Assembly: GCA_036554285.1 (NCBI GenBank) | Contig: DATBNO010000032.1 | Span: 66,098 to 130,097 of the forward strand | DNA length: 64,000 bases | Direction: 5' to 3' | From: JADGGM01 sp025449955 | GTDB lineage: Bacteria; Gemmatimonadota; Gemmatimonadetes; Gemmatimonadales; Gemmatimonadaceae | In this document: piece after piece, positions 62,245 to 64,000 of the stretch | Layout: the number at the start of each line of letters is the position of its first letter | Position numbering within the stretch: position 1 is the first letter of the stretch | Program-made: the position numbers and the translations under genes | The notes under the pieces: model-generated | What the model saw: the letters and a program-made list of their open reading frames with translations, nothing else | Database searches by the model: none | What the model was told of the DNA's origin: nothing

Positions 62245-64000
62245 TCATTCCACGGTGGGCAGCGCCGAGTCCATGACGCCGAAGGCGAGTCCTCGTTTAG
62301 GCAGCCCCAAGTGCGGGGTGCCGATGTCGCAGGTGATATGGAGACCGAGGACGGCGGGACGTTTCACTTCGATCCAGCTGGCCGGAAGTCTGACGCCATA
62401 GGCCGGAGAATACCAGCCCACCACCTCCGATTCGCGCGCGGCGTTGGTGGTGGACGGGCCGTCGATGTGCATGATTGCGGCATCGGCCGACGGGTGCAAT
62501 AGCCAGCGAACGGTGACGGTCGACGCGGCGGAGGTCAGGACGAGGTCGTCGACGCGCACGAGCTCGCGTTCGACGCGAACGGTGCGGCGGATGCGGTCGG
62601 CGATTTCGGCGGACAGGACCATGGTATCGCCGTCCTGCGCCGCGCGCAGGATCCGAGCGTTAGGCCAGCGGAGCCAGAGGAAGCGTGGGCCGCGGACGCC
62701 GGGCTCCTGGTCGTCCACCAGGGGACCGTTGTGGACTTGGGGCGCGGCGAGGGCGTTGCGCCACGGGAGCGGGCCGTTGTACGCGAACGTGCCCGCGTCG
62801 ACGACGGTGTCGCGTCCGCCCAGGCGCACATCGACGTGGAGCGCGTCCAGGTGTCCGGGTCTCGAGGTGTACGCGCCGGCGCGGAGGAACACGGCCGTGT
62901 TCCCGGCGCGCGCCGTGGCCCAACCGGACGCGCCGCTGCGGACGCCGTCGCCGATCGGCTCGCCCTGCTTTGCGTTAGGCAAGCCCAGCCAGGCGAGCGC
63001 TTCCGCGTCCGGCGACAGGTTGGACGGGAGCGGGACATCGAACGACGCGCAGGCCGCGGTGACGACGGGGCGGTAGTCGCGATAGGCGCGGAGGGTGATG
63101 GGATGGACGAACGCGCCGTCGTTGTGGCCGTGGTTGGGCACGGAGCCCGTATCGGGATCGATGACGGCGAGGAGGAGCTCGGTGGCCGCGCGGAGGCGTT
63201 CGGTGGCGTCGAGCGAGAAGTCGATGCTCGAGGCGAGGAGCAGGCGGCGCGCGACGATGCACATGTCGAGCGCGAGGCGCAGGTAATTGAAGGAGTGTTG
63301 GATGTACCAGCCGTCGGGCGCGAACTGTTCGCGGATGAGGCGCTCCAAGAGGCGCCGGCCGCGGCTCGCCCAGTGGACCGCGGCGGGGTGCGTGCCGCGG
63401 AAGCGTGCGCCTAACGCGAGCAATCCCACCGCCTCGGAGATGCCGTGGTTGTTGCGCTGCGAGAGGGCGTGGCCGATCGCATCGGCGACGCGCTCGCCGG
63501 TGGCCGCGAGGACCGACGTGATGCGGGCCATGGCGTGTTCATCGCTCGACGGCGCGCCGACCAGGTTCGCCTCGGCGTAGAGCAGCGCGATGGCGCGGAT
63601 GGTCGATTCCTGTCCGCAGGCCCAGTGGACGCCGCGGAAGGGCGGGCTGCTCTCGAGCCAATCGGCGAGGGTGCGGTGGAAGGCGGCCGCGTAGCGATCG
63701 TCCTTGGTGACGATCCACGCGCGGACGAGATCGTAGGTCCAGGCGAAGCGCGCCGGTTCCCAGATGTCTTTGACGTCGACGCCGGCATCGTCGCGCGGGA
63801 GCGCGCGCCACCAGGGGAGGTCGGCTTCGATCTCCGTTTCGTTAGGCGCGCGGTGCCAGGCGGCGGGGCCAACGGGGAGCGGGCGCCACACCGTCCGGTA
63901 GGCCTGGTAGTCGCCGGCCAAGACGCGGTCGGCGCGGGCCAGGGCTTGGGCCGGATTGGTGGCGTGGGTGAGCGCGGCCGCATCGACGACGAACGGGTGG
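62245..64000 (-). CDS. Heparinase II/III-family protein (5' end beyond window)
   Basis: The frame is open from the right edge to a stop at 62245, giving at least 585 residues. DVKDIWEPARFAWTYDLVRAW, NNHGISEAVGLLALGARF and SFNYLRLALDMC belong to the alpha/alpha toroid domain. The beta-sandwich part has LDALHVDVRLGGRDTVVDAGTFAYNG, the usual Heparinase II/III signature with catalytic-site His and Tyr. The true start lies upstream; TTG at 63921 is internal. No signal peptide can be judged. Members lyse or bind acidic polysaccharides and often sit in capsule or alginate-like loci; here it may trim the polymer during export. Confidence 0.9.
   Translation of the reverse strand, partial: HPFVVDAAALTHATNPAQALARADRVLAGDYQAYRTVWRPLPVGPAAWHRAPNETEIEADLPWWRALPRDDAGVDVKDIWEPARFAWTYDLVRAWIVTKDDRYAAAFHRTLADWLESSPPFRGVHWACGQESTIRAIALLYAEANLVGAPSSDEHAMARITSVLAATGERVADAIGHALSQRNNHGISEAVGLLALGARFRGTHPAAVHWASRGRRLLERLIREQFAPDGWYIQHSFNYLRLALDMCIVARRLLLASSIDFSLDATERLRAATELLLAVIDPDTGSVPNHGHNDGAFVHPITLRAYRDYRPVVTAACASFDVPLPSNLSPDAEALAWLGLPNAKQGEPIGDGVRSGASGWATARAGNTAVFLRAGAYTSRPGHLDALHVDVRLGGRDTVVDAGTFAYNGPLPWRNALAAPQVHNGPLVDDQEPGVRGPRFLWLRWPNARILRAAQDGDTMVLSAEIADRIRRTVRVERELVRVDDLVLTSAASTVTVRWLLHPSADAAIMHIDGPSTTNAARESEVVGWYSPAYGVRLPASWIEVKRPAVLGLHITCDIGTPHLGLPKRGLAFGVMDSALPTVE

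Larger units (their letters stand above)
253..63848. repeat. Dispersed heptamer GTTAGGC / GCCTAAC, about 86 copies
   Basis: By hand count, the 7-mer occurs about 86 times in both orientations, roughly one per 740 bp, spread over almost every gene and a few intergenic sites. Examples of plus-strand GTTAGGC are at 253, 1361, 13239, 24174, 39491 and 62975; of GCCTAAC at 558, 6464, 16118, 33043, 49360 and 60809. A simple base-composition estimate gives about seven. Within genes it forces otherwise rare codons (TTA-GGC for Leu-Gly, CCT-AAC for Pro-Asn). The most frequent next base is G (GCCTAACG). Its role is unknown. Confidence 0.85.

Noticed and set aside
253..63848. GTTAGGC as a telomere-like or tandem repeat
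   Set aside because: TTAGGC is a nematode telomere unit, but here copies are single, dispersed and in both orientations inside bacterial genes.
1..64000. CRISPR arrays, tRNA or rRNA genes, transposases, phage genes
   Set aside because: No regularly spaced repeats, no tRNA-like cloverleaf that I could recognise, and no integrase or transposase motifs were found.

Overview
This is a high-GC bacterial window filled almost entirely by one very large surface-polysaccharide / glycoconjugate locus. About 45 protein genes are supported. All are on the minus strand except the tail of a TolB-like protein at the left edge and two secreted beta-helix proteins at 12.0-18.3 kb. No taxonomic marker gene is present. 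The high GC content, many GTG starts and long Ig-repeat lipoproteins would fit Gemmatimonadota or a similar high-GC phylum, but that is only a guess.

Layout. 0-0.2 kb: end of a PD40/TolB propeller gene, followed by a hairpin shared with the converging operon. 0.3-6.8 kb: Wzc-type tyrosine kinase/copolymerase, PglF/WbpM-type 4,6-dehydratase, PglC-type sugar-phosphate transferase and a DegT aminotransferase, behind a good sigma70-like promoter (6954-6982). 7.1-11.5 kb: methyltransferase, two GT4 glycosyltransferases and a PaaK-like adenylate-forming enzyme. 11.9-18.4 kb: two plus-strand genes for exported proteins that share a C-terminal parallel beta-helix module. Each is preceded by a cyclic di-GMP-I (GEMM-I) riboswitch and followed by a strong terminator. 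18.4-38.7 kb: glycosyltransferases, Wzy/ligase-like membrane protein, methyltransferase, a giant double-NodB protein, CDP-paratose-2-epimerase-like enzyme, sulfotransferase, two orphan GT-B-like proteins, polysaccharide pyruvyltransferase, MsbA/PglK-like ABC exporter, NeuB and a NeuA-HAD fusion. 38.9-52.3 kb: a nonulosonic-acid-like set (AAC(3)/DUF4910-type fusion, SpsF, class III aminotransferase, nitrilase, methyltransferase, DegT aminotransferase, SDR, LegX/PtmE-like CBS-nucleotidyltransferase, formyltransferase, second NeuB, GT2, PtmA-like SDR). 52.3-64 kb: NTP_transf_5 protein, Wza-like export protein, second Wzc, PglE/PglD/PglC homologues, MDR+Gfo/Idh fusion, double cupredoxin protein and a heparinase II/III-like gene cut by the right edge.

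How it fits together (inference). PglF (2.9-4.8 kb) with PglE, PglD and PglC (56.7-59.2 kb) would make and load a bacillosamine-type sugar on the lipid carrier. The many transferases would build a repeat decorated with nonulosonic acid, sulfate, pyruvate, methyl, formyl and acetyl groups. The ABC exporter would flip it, the Wzy-like protein would polymerise or ligate it, and Wza with two Wzc proteins would export it. Heparinase-like, deacetylase and c-di-GMP-controlled beta-helix proteins would modify or bind it outside the cell. Most adjacent genes overlap by four bases (GTGA or ATGA), indicating long translationally coupled operons.

The two strongest unusual signals are the duplicated c-di-GMP riboswitch/beta-helix units and a heptamer, GTTAGGC/GCCTAAC. 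The heptamer occurs about 86 times by hand count, in both orientations and across nearly every gene.
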